Assembly: GCF_000691165.1 (NCBI RefSeq)
Contig: NZ_ASJD01000003.1
Coordinates: 124,001 to 188,000, forward strand
Source of the DNA: Bacillus safensis FO-36b
GTDB taxonomy: Bacteria; Bacillota; Bacilli; Bacillales; Bacillaceae
Direction: 5' to 3'
DNA length: 64,000 bases
The notes beneath the pieces are model-generated. The model saw only the letters and a program-made list of their open reading frames with translations. It was not told the DNA's origin and searched no databases. Position numbers and translations under genes: made by a program. The first letter of the stretch is position 1. The number at the start of each line of letters is the position of its first letter. This document shows positions 1-9,223 of this stretch, piece by piece.

Positions 1-170
1 TAAAGAAAACGACATAAACATACCAATATTTTAAAGTGTTAGTATATTTTTTTGCAGATTAGGGATTGACAGCTTTTTTTCACTCGTTTCGCTGTAACAA
101 CTATTACAAAAGTGTTACAATAATGAGTGGTAATTGTAAAAGATTGAAAAGGATGAGAGGAGCTACATAA

Positions 171-2297
171 GTGGGAGAGAAACAGCATCAAGGTGCTGCC
201 GAGCAAAAAAGAATGAAGCGCCGGAACGCCTGGAGAATTAATCTCTTTTTCTTCGCTGTATTTAGTTTATTTGCTGGACTTGTGATCAAGCTTGGTGTGC
301 TGCAAATCGTCAATGGTGAAGATTATAAAAAGCAAGCCAACCGAACAGAGGTCAAAACAGCATCATACCCGTCTCCAAGAGGAAAAATGTATGACGCGAG
401 AGGAAGAGTCGTCGTTGATAACGAAAGTGTGCCTGCCATCGTTTATACATCAGAAAGCGGTGTGAAAGCGGAGGATAAGATTAAGGTAGCAAGAAAACTT
501 GCGACTTATATAAAAATGGATACTGATTTTTTGAGAGAGCGTGACATTCGGGATTTTTGGCTGGCGAGTCATCCGAAAGAAGCGGATAAACTCATTTCAA
601 AAGCGGAGAAAAAAGATATCGATGCAAAGGATGTCTATCCGCTTCAAGTAGAGCGTGTCCCAAAGAAAGAAGTCAAGGCCATCGAAAAGGATGCAGAGGA
701 AAAAGCTGTTGCAGCGATCTACCGTAGATTTACAGGCGGATATGCCTTTGAGCCCCAAATCGTGAAGGCAATGGACCCAAACGAAGAGAAAAAAGGGGAC
801 GAAAAAGTTGCTTTACTCGATGAAACGAAAGAATCAAAACAGACTTCATCCGTGAGTTTGACATATGAAGAGATTTCACTTGTTTCAGAGCATCTTGATG
901 AACTGCCTGGTGTGAACGTCATCAACGACTGGACAAGAAAATATCCGTATGAAAAGACCCTTTATAATGTACTTGGCGGTGTGACGACACCAGAGCAAGG
1001 AATTATTAAAGAACGTGAAGATTACTATATGGCAAGAGGCTACTCGCGAAATGACCGGGTAGGGAAGAGCTATTTAGAATATCAGTACGAGGATTTTCTA
1101 AACCCAGAGAAAGCGACCGTTCAATATACACAAGTTGGCGGGAAGCTGCTCGATGAAATCAAGCGGACAGAAGGACGAAGAGGACTTGATCTTGCGCTGA
1201 CATTTGATATGGAGCTGCAAAAGGAAGTCGACAAAATTGTTGAATCAGAGCTTAGATCTGCCAGCGCGAGAAACTATATGATGGATCGTGCCTTTGTCGT
1301 CATGATGGACCCTCACACAGGGGATGTTCTCGCCATGTCGGGCAAGAAAATGGACGGCAGAGACGTTACAGATTATGCGATCGGAACATTTACGACCCAG
1401 TACGAAATGGGCTCTGTTGTCAAAGGAGCCACAGTACTTGGCGGTTATCAGGACGGGATGTCACACAACCAAGCCTATATGGATACACCTCTCTATTTTG
1501 CAGGAAGTAATGGAAAGGCGAAACAGTCTTACAAAGTTCTTGGATGGGTTAACGACATTCAGGCACTCCAAAAAAGTTCCAACGTCTACATGTTCCAAGT
1601 AGCGATGAGAATGGCGGGCATCACCTATCAAAAGGATGGTCCGTTACCTGCAAGGCCTGAGCACTTACAAAAAATGAGAAACTACTATGCGCAATTCGGT
1701 CTTGGCGTGAAAACGGGGATCGATCTGCCGCAGGAATCAAGCGGGATGCAGACGCATCCTAAGACGGTCGGCGGACTCTTGCTTGATGAAGCAATTGGTC
1801 AGTATGACACGTATACACCGCTTCAAGTGGCGCAATACATGTCGACGATCGCCAATGGAGGCAGCCGTATTCAGCCAAGAGTAGTGAAAAGTGTTCATCT
1901 TCCAACGAAGAATGATGAAGTAGGCCCAGTCGTAAAAAAATATGAGCCGAAGGTGCTGAATACGATTAACAACTCGAAAGCAGATATTGACCGCGTAAAA
2001 ACGGGACTGAAAATGGTCACATCAACAGGCGGAACTGCCGCTGGCCGGTTTGGTCAGCATGATGTCGCAGGAAAAACGGGTACAGCACAAACCTTCTACT
2101 ATGGCGCCAACCGCAGCTGGTGGGGAAATTCAACATACAACTTAACCTTTGGAGGATATTATCCTTCTTCTAATCCAGAGGTAGCTTTTAGTGTCGTGAC
2201 ACCTTATGTTTCAGATAAAGATCCTGTCATCAAAAACATCCCAAGTAAAATTGTGGATAAGTACGTTGAATTGCAAAAGAAATATGAAAAACAATAA
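171..2297 (+). CDS. pbpH: Penicillin-binding protein, class B transpeptidase (PbpH type)
   Basis: Membrane-anchored D,D-transpeptidase that cross-links peptidoglycan outside the membrane; PbpH and PbpA are the redundant elongation-type class B enzymes of B. subtilis. The 708-aa product has a basic N-terminus, one membrane anchor at about residues 22-46, a PBP dimerisation region, and the C-terminal transpeptidase motifs in order: SVVK (SxxK nucleophile), SSN (SxN) and KTGT (KTG). Length fits PbpH (about 700 aa). The start is GTG at 171 behind GAGGAG. It is followed by its own terminator and then kinA, as in B. subtilis. The pbpH rather than pbpA label rests on synteny with kinA-patA-cheV. Confidence 0.9.
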   Translation: MGEKQHQGAAEQKRMKRRNAWRINLFFFAVFSLFAGLVIKLGVLQIVNGEDYKKQANRTEVKTASYPSPRGKMYDARGRVVVDNESVPAIVYTSESGVKAEDKIKVARKLATYIKMDTDFLRERDIRDFWLASHPKEADKLISKAEKKDIDAKDVYPLQVERVPKKEVKAIEKDAEEKAVAAIYRRFTGGYAFEPQIVKAMDPNEEKKGDEKVALLDETKESKQTSSVSLTYEEISLVSEHLDELPGVNVINDWTRKYPYEKTLYNVLGGVTTPEQGIIKEREDYYMARGYSRNDRVGKSYLEYQYEDFLNPEKATVQYTQVGGKLLDEIKRTEGRRGLDLALTFDMELQKEVDKIVESELRSASARNYMMDRAFVVMMDPHTGDVLAMSGKKMDGRDVTDYAIGTFTTQYEMGSVVKGATVLGGYQDGMSHNQAYMDTPLYFAGSNGKAKQSYKVLGWVNDIQALQKSSNVYMFQVAMRMAGITYQKDGPLPARPEHLQKMRNYYAQFGLGVKTGIDLPQESSGMQTHPKTVGGLLLDEAIGQYDTYTPLQVAQYMSTIANGGSRIQPRVVKSVHLPTKNDEVGPVVKKYEPKVLNTINNSKADIDRVKTGLKMVTSTGGTAAGRFGQHDVAGKTGTAQTFYYGANRSWWGNSTYNLTFGGYYPSSNPEVAFSVVTPYVSDKDPVIKNIPSKIVDKYVELQKKYEKQ

Positions 2298-2302
2298 ACC
2301 GC

Positions 2303-2335
2303 AGGGAGCACAGCAGCAGAAAGTGCTCCCTTTTT
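2303..2335 (+). terminator. Rho-independent terminator after pbpH
   Basis: Perfect 9-bp stem, AGGGAGCAC (2303-2311) pairing with GTGCTCCCT (2323-2331), followed by a T run. Confidence 0.85.
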
Positions 2336-2366
2336 GCTGAATTTATGGACGTTTCCCTCGATGACA

Positions 2367-2394
2367 GAAGGAAAATACGGGTTTTCTAGCGAAT
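2367..2394 (+). promoter_or_regulatory. Sigma-H promoter of kinA
   Basis: GAAGGAAAA at 2367-2375, a 12-nt spacer, then AGCGAAT at 2388-2394. This fits the sigma-H consensus (RnAGGAwWW, 11-12 nt, RnnGAAT) at every defined position. It lies about 60 nt before the kinA start. kinA is a known sigma-H gene in B. subtilis, so the site makes biological sense. Confidence 0.85.
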
Positions 2395-2453
2395 CTTTTT
2401 TATACATCAATCTAAGGACAACCCTAAAAAATGAAAAGGAGGGTCGGACGACG

Positions 2454-4283
2454 ATGGAACAACAAATGAAAGATTCGAATCAATTATATTCGAACATCGA
2501 TTTACATGCCGTTCTTTCTTCTAATGGCCGCTTTCTCTACATTTCTTCCAACTGTAAGCAGCTTTTGCTCTATGAACAAAAGGATTTACTAGGGTGTTTT
2601 TTGAAAGACTTTGTTCATACCGAAGATCAATTTCTCGTCGAAAGTTATTTTTACAATCAGCACATGCTAGAGGTTTGCCACTTTAGACTGCTAAGAAGTG
2701 ATCTGACAGCTGTATGGATCGAAGCAAGCATTGATTTTGTTGCTTGTGATGGGTTAGGTAGCGAAGTAAGTAGAGAAATGATCCTGAAAATGAGGGTGCT
2801 GGATACTGAGCCCCAAAAAGCAGCATTTCAAACAACATCAAAAGTAGCAGAACAGTCGTTAGGCAGTCTGCCGGCTTTCCAAAATGTCGGTGAAGCTGAA
2901 CAATTGATTGCCATGCTGCCAAATCCGTTATGTATTACGACTTTAGGGAAAATTGTGTATGCGAATGATGCGATGCTGCAATTAATGGGGGTAAGTGCAA
3001 GAGATGACATGATCGGCAAGTCCGCGTTTGATTTTATTGCTGAAGAGTACCATGACATTGTCAGAAGCCGAATAACAAGGCTGCAGCAAGGCCTTCCAGT
3101 CGGAATGATTGAACAGATATGGAAGCGTCAAGATGGGAGCAGTATTCATATTGAGGTAAAGTCATCACCGACGATTTATCAAAATCAGCGGGCAGAGCTC
3201 TTACTGCTCGTGGACATCTCATCCCGTAAAAAATTCCAAACCGTTCTTCAAAAAAGCCGGGAGAGGTATCAGCTGCTCATTCAAAACTCCATTGATACGA
3301 TTGCGGTCATTCATGATCACAAGTGGGTATTTATGAATGAATCAGGCATTAAATTATTTGAAGCCGAGCATTACGATAAATTAATAGGAAAGGATATCTT
3401 TCATCAAATCCATTCCTGTGATCAGCAAAAGGTCAAAAAGAGCTTATCACGTATTATTGAAAGAGCATCAGATTCCGAGATTGTCACGATGAGCTGTCAT
3501 ACGTTTAAACATAAGCTGATTTATACAGAAATGGTCTGTATCCCAACTACATTTTTTGGAGAAACAGCGGTTCAAATTATTTTAAGAGATATCTCCGAAC
3601 GTAAACAGACAGAAGAGCTCATGCTCCGCTCAGAAAAATTATCGATCGCAGGTCAATTGGCGGCTGGCATTGCACATGAAATCAGAAATCCATTGACCGC
3701 CATCAAAGGCTTTTTACAGCTCATTAAACCGAAAACAAAAGACCGCGATCAATACTTCGAGATTGTTTTCTCTGAGCTGAGCCGAATAGAAATTATCTTG
3801 AGTGAGCTGCTAATGCTGGCGAAACCGCAGCAAACGTCCTCAATGCAGACGCTTGATTTGAAAAAAATCATCAGCGAAGTCACAGCCTTGTTAGAAACAC
3901 AAGCGAACTTAAATGGCATTTTAATGAACACAAGTGAGATAGAGGAAGGTCTCCTGATGAACGGGGATCAAAATCAGCTCAAGCAAGTGTTTATCAATTT
4001 AATCAAAAATGCCGTAGAATCCATGCCGGACGGAGGAAAGGTAGACATCACAGCCAAAGCAGAAGGTGATGGAATACTTGTCACCATTCGTGATGAAGGG
4101 GTTGGCATTCCTGAATCGGTAATGAAGCGGATTGGAGAGCCCTTTTTAACCACAAAGGAAAAAGGAACCGGACTTGGCCTCATGGTCACATTTAATATTT
4201 TAGAAAATCATAACGGGACGATCCGTGTGGATAGTCAGCCTGAAAAGGGCACCGTATTTCACATCATGTTTCCTGCAAAATAA
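2454..4283 (+). CDS. kinA: Sporulation sensor histidine kinase KinA
   Basis: Cytosolic kinase that starts the Spo0F-Spo0B-Spo0A phosphorelay. The 609-aa product has no membrane segment. It carries three N-terminal PAS domains (roughly residues 15-140, 155-260 and 275-385), a HisKA dimerisation domain with phospho-acceptor His408 in AHEIRNPLT, and a C-terminal HATPase with N box (INLIKNAVE), DEGVGIP and GTGLGL motifs. Length matches B. subtilis KinA (606 aa, His405). I placed the start at ATG 2454 behind AAGGAGGG; the frame stays open 40 codons upstream, but that part would overlap the sigma-H promoter and has no ribosome binding site. Confidence 0.93.
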   Translation: MEQQMKDSNQLYSNIDLHAVLSSNGRFLYISSNCKQLLLYEQKDLLGCFLKDFVHTEDQFLVESYFYNQHMLEVCHFRLLRSDLTAVWIEASIDFVACDGLGSEVSREMILKMRVLDTEPQKAAFQTTSKVAEQSLGSLPAFQNVGEAEQLIAMLPNPLCITTLGKIVYANDAMLQLMGVSARDDMIGKSAFDFIAEEYHDIVRSRITRLQQGLPVGMIEQIWKRQDGSSIHIEVKSSPTIYQNQRAELLLLVDISSRKKFQTVLQKSRERYQLLIQNSIDTIAVIHDHKWVFMNESGIKLFEAEHYDKLIGKDIFHQIHSCDQQKVKKSLSRIIERASDSEIVTMSCHTFKHKLIYTEMVCIPTTFFGETAVQIILRDISERKQTEELMLRSEKLSIAGQLAAGIAHEIRNPLTAIKGFLQLIKPKTKDRDQYFEIVFSELSRIEIILSELLMLAKPQQTSSMQTLDLKKIISEVTALLETQANLNGILMNTSEIEEGLLMNGDQNQLKQVFINLIKNAVESMPDGGKVDITAKAEGDGILVTIRDEGVGIPESVMKRIGEPFLTTKEKGTGLGLMVTFNILENHNGTIRVDSQPEKGTVFHIMFPAK

Positions 4284-4309
4284 AAACAACGGCAAGAGAG
4301 CCGTTGTTT
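4284..4309. terminator. Bidirectional terminator between kinA and patA
   Basis: AAACAACGGC (4284-4293) pairs with GCCGTTGTTT (4300-4309). It sits between the convergent kinA and patA stops and touches the patA stop codon. Confidence 0.7.
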
Positions 4310-5478
4310 CAATCTAGCGAATGAATGGAACGTTTTTCAAGTACAAATTGTTCTAGCCGGTCAAGTCCTTCTTTCAGCGTTTCAAGTGAATAAGCATAAG
4401 ACAGGCGCACGTACCCTTCGCCGAGTGGAGAGAAGGCTGAGCCTGGTACGACCGCAAGTCTTGTACTTTCTAACAGCTCCATGCAAAAATCAAAGGAACT
4501 CATCCCAAACGATTCAATGGATGGAAAAATATAAAAAGCGCCAGAAGGTTTAATTACCGGAAGCCCCATAGAAATGAGCCGATCATATACATAATCGAGT
4601 CTTTTCTTATATTGCTCTCTCATGATCAGTGCATCATCCACACCATTTGTCACAGCTTCAAGTGCCGCCTTTTGTGAGACAGCTGAGGCACAAGACACGT
4701 TATATTGATGTACTTTTAATACATGTTTAGCAATTGGAGCTGAAGCAAATAAAAATCCAATTCTCCATCCAGTCATGCTATGAGATTTAGACAGTCCATT
4801 GATGACAATGGTCTGTTCTTTTAAGAAAGAGGCAATTGAATGATGCGGCCGGTCAAATGTCAGCTCGCTGTAGATTTCATCGGATAAAATAAAGATGTCT
4901 TTTCCTTCAAGGAGCTGGGCAATTTCTTTCAATTCTTCTTCTGAAAGCGTGACACCAGTCGGGTTTGAAGGGTAAGGAAGAACCACACACTTTGTCTTTT
5001 CCGTTAACGCATCCTCAATCAGCTTGGCATTCAATTTAAAGCCGGCATTCGTTGTGTCAATATGTACGGGCATGGCACCGCACATTCGAATGATCGGTTC
5101 ATATCCGGGGTATACAGGTCCAGGTAAAATGACCTCATCGCCTTCTGTTAAAATGGTTCGAAACGCAGCATCAATTGCTTGACTTGCACCTGTCGTCACA
5201 ATGATTTCTGACTCTGCATCATAATCAAGATTCACTTTCTTCTTGATATAATGCTGGATCGCTTGTCTTAGCTCTAGGAAACCAGCATTGTGAGTGTATG
5301 AGGTGAAATTCTCGTCAATGGCTGCTTTGGCAGCTGTTTTGACATGATGCGGCGTATAAAAATCGGGCTGGCCTATCGTCAATGAAACGACATCCTCATA
5401 TGACGATACGAGATTTGAAAATGTTCGAATGCCTGAAATTTCAATATCCTTTACTCTTGGATTCAGCAAATGCTCCAT
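4309..5478 (-). CDS. patA: PLP-dependent aminotransferase PatA (N-acetyl-diaminopimelate aminotransferase)
   Basis: Class I/II aminotransferase of the cytosol. In the lysine/diaminopimelate route of Bacillus, PatA is assigned the transamination step between DapH (25404-26114 here) and DapL (26196-27326). The 389-aa product shows the fold-type I pattern: YPSNPTG loop, the DEIYSEL aspartate that pairs with the PLP ring nitrogen, the PLP lysine in SKSHSMTGWR, and the C-terminal carboxylate-binding arginine in VRLSY. The ATG has AAGGTGATG upstream. Synteny (kinA, patA) supports the name; substrate assignment comes from the B. subtilis ortholog, not from this sequence. Confidence 0.88.
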   Translation of the reverse strand: MEHLLNPRVKDIEISGIRTFSNLVSSYEDVVSLTIGQPDFYTPHHVKTAAKAAIDENFTSYTHNAGFLELRQAIQHYIKKKVNLDYDAESEIIVTTGASQAIDAAFRTILTEGDEVILPGPVYPGYEPIIRMCGAMPVHIDTTNAGFKLNAKLIEDALTEKTKCVVLPYPSNPTGVTLSEEELKEIAQLLEGKDIFILSDEIYSELTFDRPHHSIASFLKEQTIVINGLSKSHSMTGWRIGFLFASAPIAKHVLKVHQYNVSCASAVSQKAALEAVTNGVDDALIMREQYKKRLDYVYDRLISMGLPVIKPSGAFYIFPSIESFGMSSFDFCMELLESTRLAVVPGSAFSPLGEGYVRLSYAYSLETLKEGLDRLEQFVLEKRSIHSLD

Positions 5479-5771
5479 TTCTCATCACCTTAAAAATTTA
5501 TGTTTTTATCCTATTTTACCATTCACTGCATAAATGTCACCTGCGAAAGGCACTGGATATCGTTATATGTAGTCTATTCTCCTATCCATCACCGCATGAG
5601 TGATATATTGAAGAAAGAGCAACATTTATTATAGCGTAACCTCAAGAGAAAATACAGGCTGTGATGAAGATGATTAGAAAACGGCAAAACTGCGTAAACT
5701 GAAAGAACATGAGAATCAGGGTCATGGGAATGGCTTTCATAGACATACGATCTCCTAAAGGAGGACGATAG

Positions 5772-6656
5772 ATGGAACAATCAGCGAAGACATCGAAAAT
5801 CGCGTTCCTATCCGTGCTGAGCAACACATTTGTGGTCATCTTAAAAATCATTGTGGGTCTTTTAACCGGATCTGTTGCGGTTTTATCAGAAGCCATTCAT
5901 TCGTTTCTCGATTTAATGGCGTCGTTTATTGCATTTATTTCTGTTCGTATTTCAAGAAAGCCAGCAGATTCTAAACATCCTTATGGACATGGAAAAGTCG
6001 AAAATATTTCTGGAACGATTGAGACCCTGCTGATTTTCGTTGCTGGCATTTGGATTATATACGAATGTGTTCACAAATTAATGCATCCAGAGCCAGTCAA
6101 GCTGCCTGTGCTTGGTATTGTGGTCATGCTGCTAGGCGCGCTCATCAATTTTGTTGTATCGAGGGTTGTGAACAAAGAGGCTGAGCGAGTACATTCAGTT
6201 GCCATGAAATCAAATGCACTGCATCTTTTAACGGATGTGTTTACGTCATTAGGGGTGGCATTTAGTTTATTGCTTGTGGCATTAACCGACTGGTATTTCC
6301 TAGATCCGATCATTGGAATGGTTCTGGCCCTCTTTATTATGCGTGAAGCGTTTAAACTCATGAAGGAAGCCTTCCCGCCGCTTGTTGATGCTCGGTTAAC
6401 ACCAGAGGAAGAACAATCAATCGAAGCGATCATTCAAGGATTTAGTCAAGAATTTATTGAATATCATGACTTTCGAACAAGGCGGTCTGGTGCCGAGGAA
6501 TATATTGATTTTCATTTGATTGTAGATGGAAAGACAACGATTGAAGATGTTCACCAATTATGTGATCGAATTGAAGAGAAGATTCAGCTGGAATTTCCGC
6601 ATGCACAAATCTTTATTCATGTGGAACCTGAAAGTGAAAGAAGCGCACAAACGTAA
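5772..6656 (+). CDS. Cation diffusion facilitator family transporter
   Basis: Proton-coupled divalent metal exporter of the plasma membrane. The 294-aa product has about six membrane segments in the first 205 residues and a hydrophilic C-terminal metal-sensing domain. The transport-site signatures are HSFLD in TM2 and HLLTD in TM5. HxxxD in both helices resembles zinc-type transporters more than the DxxxD pattern of manganese exporters such as MneP. The start has a strong AAAGGAGG. In B. subtilis patA is followed directly by cheV, so this gene belongs to an insertion of about 4 kb (CDF, small protein, RDD, MFS). Substrate is not proven by sequence. Confidence 0.85.
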   Translation: MEQSAKTSKIAFLSVLSNTFVVILKIIVGLLTGSVAVLSEAIHSFLDLMASFIAFISVRISRKPADSKHPYGHGKVENISGTIETLLIFVAGIWIIYECVHKLMHPEPVKLPVLGIVVMLLGALINFVVSRVVNKEAERVHSVAMKSNALHLLTDVFTSLGVAFSLLLVALTDWYFLDPIIGMVLALFIMREAFKLMKEAFPPLVDARLTPEEEQSIEAIIQGFSQEFIEYHDFRTRRSGAEEYIDFHLIVDGKTTIEDVHQLCDRIEEKIQLEFPHAQIFIHVEPESERSAQT

Positions 6657-6699
6657 AAAAAGGCGATCAACCTATTCTCAGGTTGTATCGCCTTTTTTT
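6655..6699. terminator. Strong bidirectional terminator after the cation efflux gene
   Basis: AAAGGCGATCAACCT pairs with AGGTTGTATCGCCTTT, with A and T runs on the two sides. It can serve both the efflux gene and the minus-strand small gene that ends at 6722. Confidence 0.85.
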
Positions 6700-6721
6700 A
6701 CGCTTCATCTATGAAATGAAA

Positions 6722-6877
6722 TCAATATCCATAAGCAGTATCGTAGTCTTCATACCAAGAGATATAAGCTGTGTCATCATTTGACAAACCATGCTTCATA
6801 TCTAAAAAATCAGCCTCGCAAATATCTTCAATTACAGTCATTTCGTTGTTCTTTAATAATACGACAGTTCCCATCAT
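6722..6877 (-). CDS. Hypothetical 51-aa acidic protein
   Basis: A short reading frame read on the minus strand from tandem ATG codons (6877 and 6874), preceded by AAAGAAAGGTG, which is a fair ribosome binding site. The product begins MMGTVVLLKNN, is rich in Asp and Glu, has a single Cys, and ends in an aromatic/acidic tail (WYEDYDTAYGY). No membrane segment or known domain is visible. The bidirectional terminator at 6655-6699 lies just after its stop. I do not recognise the family. The start signal, codon pattern and terminator support a real gene. Confidence 0.6.
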   Translation of the reverse strand: MMGTVVLLKNNEMTVIEDICEADFLDMKHGLSNDDTAYISWYEDYDTAYGY

Positions 6878-7175
6878 GAACACCTTTCTTTAAAAAATCC
6901 TTGACTATTGTACCATTTGAAGAATCATTGTCAACAGAAGAATGGAAACAAGACGAAAATATCACAAAATGTTAAAAAATCAGGAGGTAAAAGAACTAGA
7001 AGTGCCATTTTTTTCACAAATTTTCAGTATTTATTCACATAAATCGCTTAGATCAAACTGATCTAAAATGTATGTAAAAGTGTAAAGCTCCATTGATCTT
7101 GCTATATTCATAGGATATAATAACGAATGATTATAAGAAATTTATAGAAAACATACATAATAAAGGAGAAATAGG
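6878..7175. other. Intergenic region before the RDD gene
   Basis: AT-rich, about 300 nt, between divergent genes. A short dyad GATCA(A)ACTGATC lies near 7050-7063. No further gene is visible; it presumably holds both divergent promoters. Confidence 0.5.
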
Positions 7176-7715
7176 ATGGAAACCAACATAACAGAACCAC
7201 ACATTCAAGAAAAGAAGCATCCTGAGCTAGCAGGTGTAGGCTATCGTTTTCTTGCACACCTTTTGGACGGTATCATTATCGGTGTACCAATTGCATTTAT
7301 CATGTTTATTTTGGCGTCAGTCTTTTTTATCTCAAGCCCAGAGGCAGCAATGATGATGGATGACGACAGTTATTACTATTCTTCAACCGTCATAACGGAT
7401 GAGGAATGGGAAGCTATTATGGGACTGATCTTTTTCTATATAGGGGCAATCTTGATGGGTACCGTGGTGACATGGCTTTATTACGCCATCATGGAATCAT
7501 CAAAATTGCAAGGAACACTTGGAAAGATGGCTCTCGGCATCAAAGTAACAAAAGTCACAGGCGAAAAGGTCACATTCGGACGTGCAACTGGCCGCTTCTT
7601 TGCAAAAGGCTTTTTGTCTCCGATCTTATATATTGGCTATATCATTGCTTTTTTCACAGAAAAAAAACAAGCACTTCACGATTTGATTGCAAGTACCATT
7701 GTTGTGAAGAAATAA
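7176..7715 (+). CDS. RDD family membrane protein
   Basis: The 179-aa integral membrane protein carries the RDD signature: an Arg and Asp pair in the first helix (GYRFLAHLLDGIIIG), two further long hydrophobic segments (about 40-55 and 85-108), and the C-terminal GTLGKMALGIKV and ALHDLIASTIVV motifs. The function of RDD proteins is mostly unknown; some have been linked to cation/proton exchange. ATG at 7176 follows AAAGGAGAA. It is not found at this place in B. subtilis and lies in the inserted block between patA and cheV. Its own terminator suggests a single-gene transcript. Confidence 0.8.
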   Translation: METNITEPHIQEKKHPELAGVGYRFLAHLLDGIIIGVPIAFIMFILASVFFISSPEAAMMMDDDSYYYSSTVITDEEWEAIMGLIFFYIGAILMGTVVTWLYYAIMESSKLQGTLGKMALGIKVTKVTGEKVTFGRATGRFFAKGFLSPILYIGYIIAFFTEKKQALHDLIASTIVVKK

Positions 7716-7717
7716 TG

Positions 7718-7757
7718 AAAAAAGCACCTCTGCTATATGGTAAGAGGTGCTTTTTTT
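7718..7757 (+). terminator. Terminator after the RDD gene
   Basis: AAAAGCACCTC pairs with GAGGTGCTTTT, followed by a run of seven T. Confidence 0.85.
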
Positions 7758-7839
7758 CATAGATCGCTTGTATGGATGAGGGAAACAGCACATAAAATAG
7801 AATGATAGTGAAAATGAGGCAGGGAAGGGAGACAATCGA

Positions 7840-9150
7840 TTGAGAACAGGAAAAAAAACCGCACAGAAAAAAGGGGCAGGCTTTGGGCTGTTTTTGACAG
7901 CACCTGTGTTAGCCTGGGCGTTGTATGATTTTGCAAATACGATCTTTTCATCAAATATGATCACCATTTTCTTCCCGTTTTACTTGCAGGAAACGATCGG
8001 GGACAGTGCGAGAATGGACCAGATCGCCAGCACCTTTATTTCTTATGCAAACGCACTAGCCAGCTTTTTTCTCGTCATTTTTACACCTTTATACGGAGTG
8101 CTGATTGATCGTACAGGAAAAAAGAAACGCTACATTACGGTGTTTACGTTCATATGTATTGCCTGTACGCTTTTGATGGGGATTTTTGCTGGGATTGATT
8201 TCTCAAGTGAATGGTTTGGGCTGCCTGTTTCTTTATTGGTCGTGGTCACCTTGTTTGTGATCGCAAAGTTTTTTTATCATTCTAGTCTTGTTTTCTATGA
8301 CACCATTTTGCCCGATCTTGGGACAAAGGAAGAAATCCCGCTTATTTCAGGATTTGGTATCGCTGTTGGCTATTTAGGAACACTTGTCGGCCTCTCTGTT
8401 TATTTACTTGTCGGCAATGACCAGTTTCATGAAGCATTTATTCCGACAGCTCTTTTATTCCTTCTCTTTTTTCTACCCTTTCTCTTTTTTGTAAAAGATC
8501 CTCATCCGCTGCCACAGCGAGAGAAAAAGGCGTCTTTTTTCAGCGGGTATAAAGAGATTATTCACACGTTTAAAGAGATGAAAAAGTACAAGCCAGCTTT
8601 TATCTTTATGATTGCTTTCTTTTTTATGAATGATGCTTTACAAACAGCGATTGCGATGATGGCTGTTTATGCCAAAATCATCATTGGCTTTACAGCTGGG
8701 CAATTTATTTTGCTCTATCTTGTGTCGACCATTTCAAGTATCATTGGCTCCTTTCTGTTTGGATATATCACAAAAGCGATAGGGGCAAAGCGATCGATTA
8801 CAGTCGTGTATGTCATTTTAATTGTGGCGCTGATTCTGGCTGTGACAGCGGCAACCGAATGGGTCTTCTGGATAGCGGGCAGTTTATTCGGGATTTCACT
8901 TGGCGCAAGCTGGGGGGCATCACGAATCTTGATTATTGAACTGACACCGAAGGAAAAAAGGGGACAGTTTTTTGGCCTCTTTGCATTCTCAGGGAAGGTA
9001 TCTTCCATTATCGGGCCGATCATTTATGGCTCAGTTACCCTGCTGTTTGCAGAGCACGGAAATCTCGCAAGCCGCCTTGCACTAGGGTCTTTGCTCATCC
9101 TTGCAGCGATAGGACTTGTGATTCATCAATTCGTTCGAGAGAAAGCGTAA
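7840..9150 (+). CDS. MFS transporter, UMF1/Atg22-like family
   Basis: The 436-aa protein has about 12 membrane segments. The opening [17 protein letters not shown] is typical of the UMF1 (vacuole effluxer Atg22-like) branch of the major facilitator superfamily, to which B. subtilis YxiO belongs. A central loop near residues 215-240 separates the two six-helix halves. The start is TTG at 7840, about 8 nt after GGGAG. Substrate unknown; amino-acid export is known only for fungal Atg22. It belongs to the block inserted before cheV and ends right before the cheV sigma-D promoter. Confidence 0.78.
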   Translation: MRTGKKTAQKKGAGFGLFLTAPVLAWALYDFANTIFSSNMITIFFPFYLQETIGDSARMDQIASTFISYANALASFFLVIFTPLYGVLIDRTGKKKRYITVFTFICIACTLLMGIFAGIDFSSEWFGLPVSLLVVVTLFVIAKFFYHSSLVFYDTILPDLGTKEEIPLISGFGIAVGYLGTLVGLSVYLLVGNDQFHEAFIPTALLFLLFFLPFLFFVKDPHPLPQREKKASFFSGYKEIIHTFKEMKKYKPAFIFMIAFFFMNDALQTAIAMMAVYAKIIIGFTAGQFILLYLVSTISSIIGSFLFGYITKAIGAKRSITVVYVILIVALILAVTAATEWVFWIAGSLFGISLGASWGASRILIIELTPKEKRGQFFGLFAFSGKVSSIIGPIIYGSVTLLFAEHGNLASRLALGSLLILAAIGLVIHQFVREKA

Positions 9151-9157
9151 AGAAACG

Positions 9158-9184
9158 TCAACTTTTTACCTATGCTGCCGATAT
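9158..9184 (+). promoter_or_regulatory. Sigma-D promoter of cheV
   Basis: TCAACTTT (9158-9165), 11-nt spacer, GCCGATAT (9177-9184). Against the sigma-D consensus TAAAGTTT-N11-GCCGATAA this is 6/8 and 7/8. cheV is a sigma-D gene in B. subtilis. Confidence 0.85.
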
Positions 9185-9223
9185 AAAAAGTACAATCTTA
9201 TATTGAAGAATAGAGGGATTTCC

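Noticed and set aside
6071..6433. 120-codon frame antisense to the cation efflux gene
   Set aside because: Serine-rich shadow of a membrane-protein gene; no start signals.
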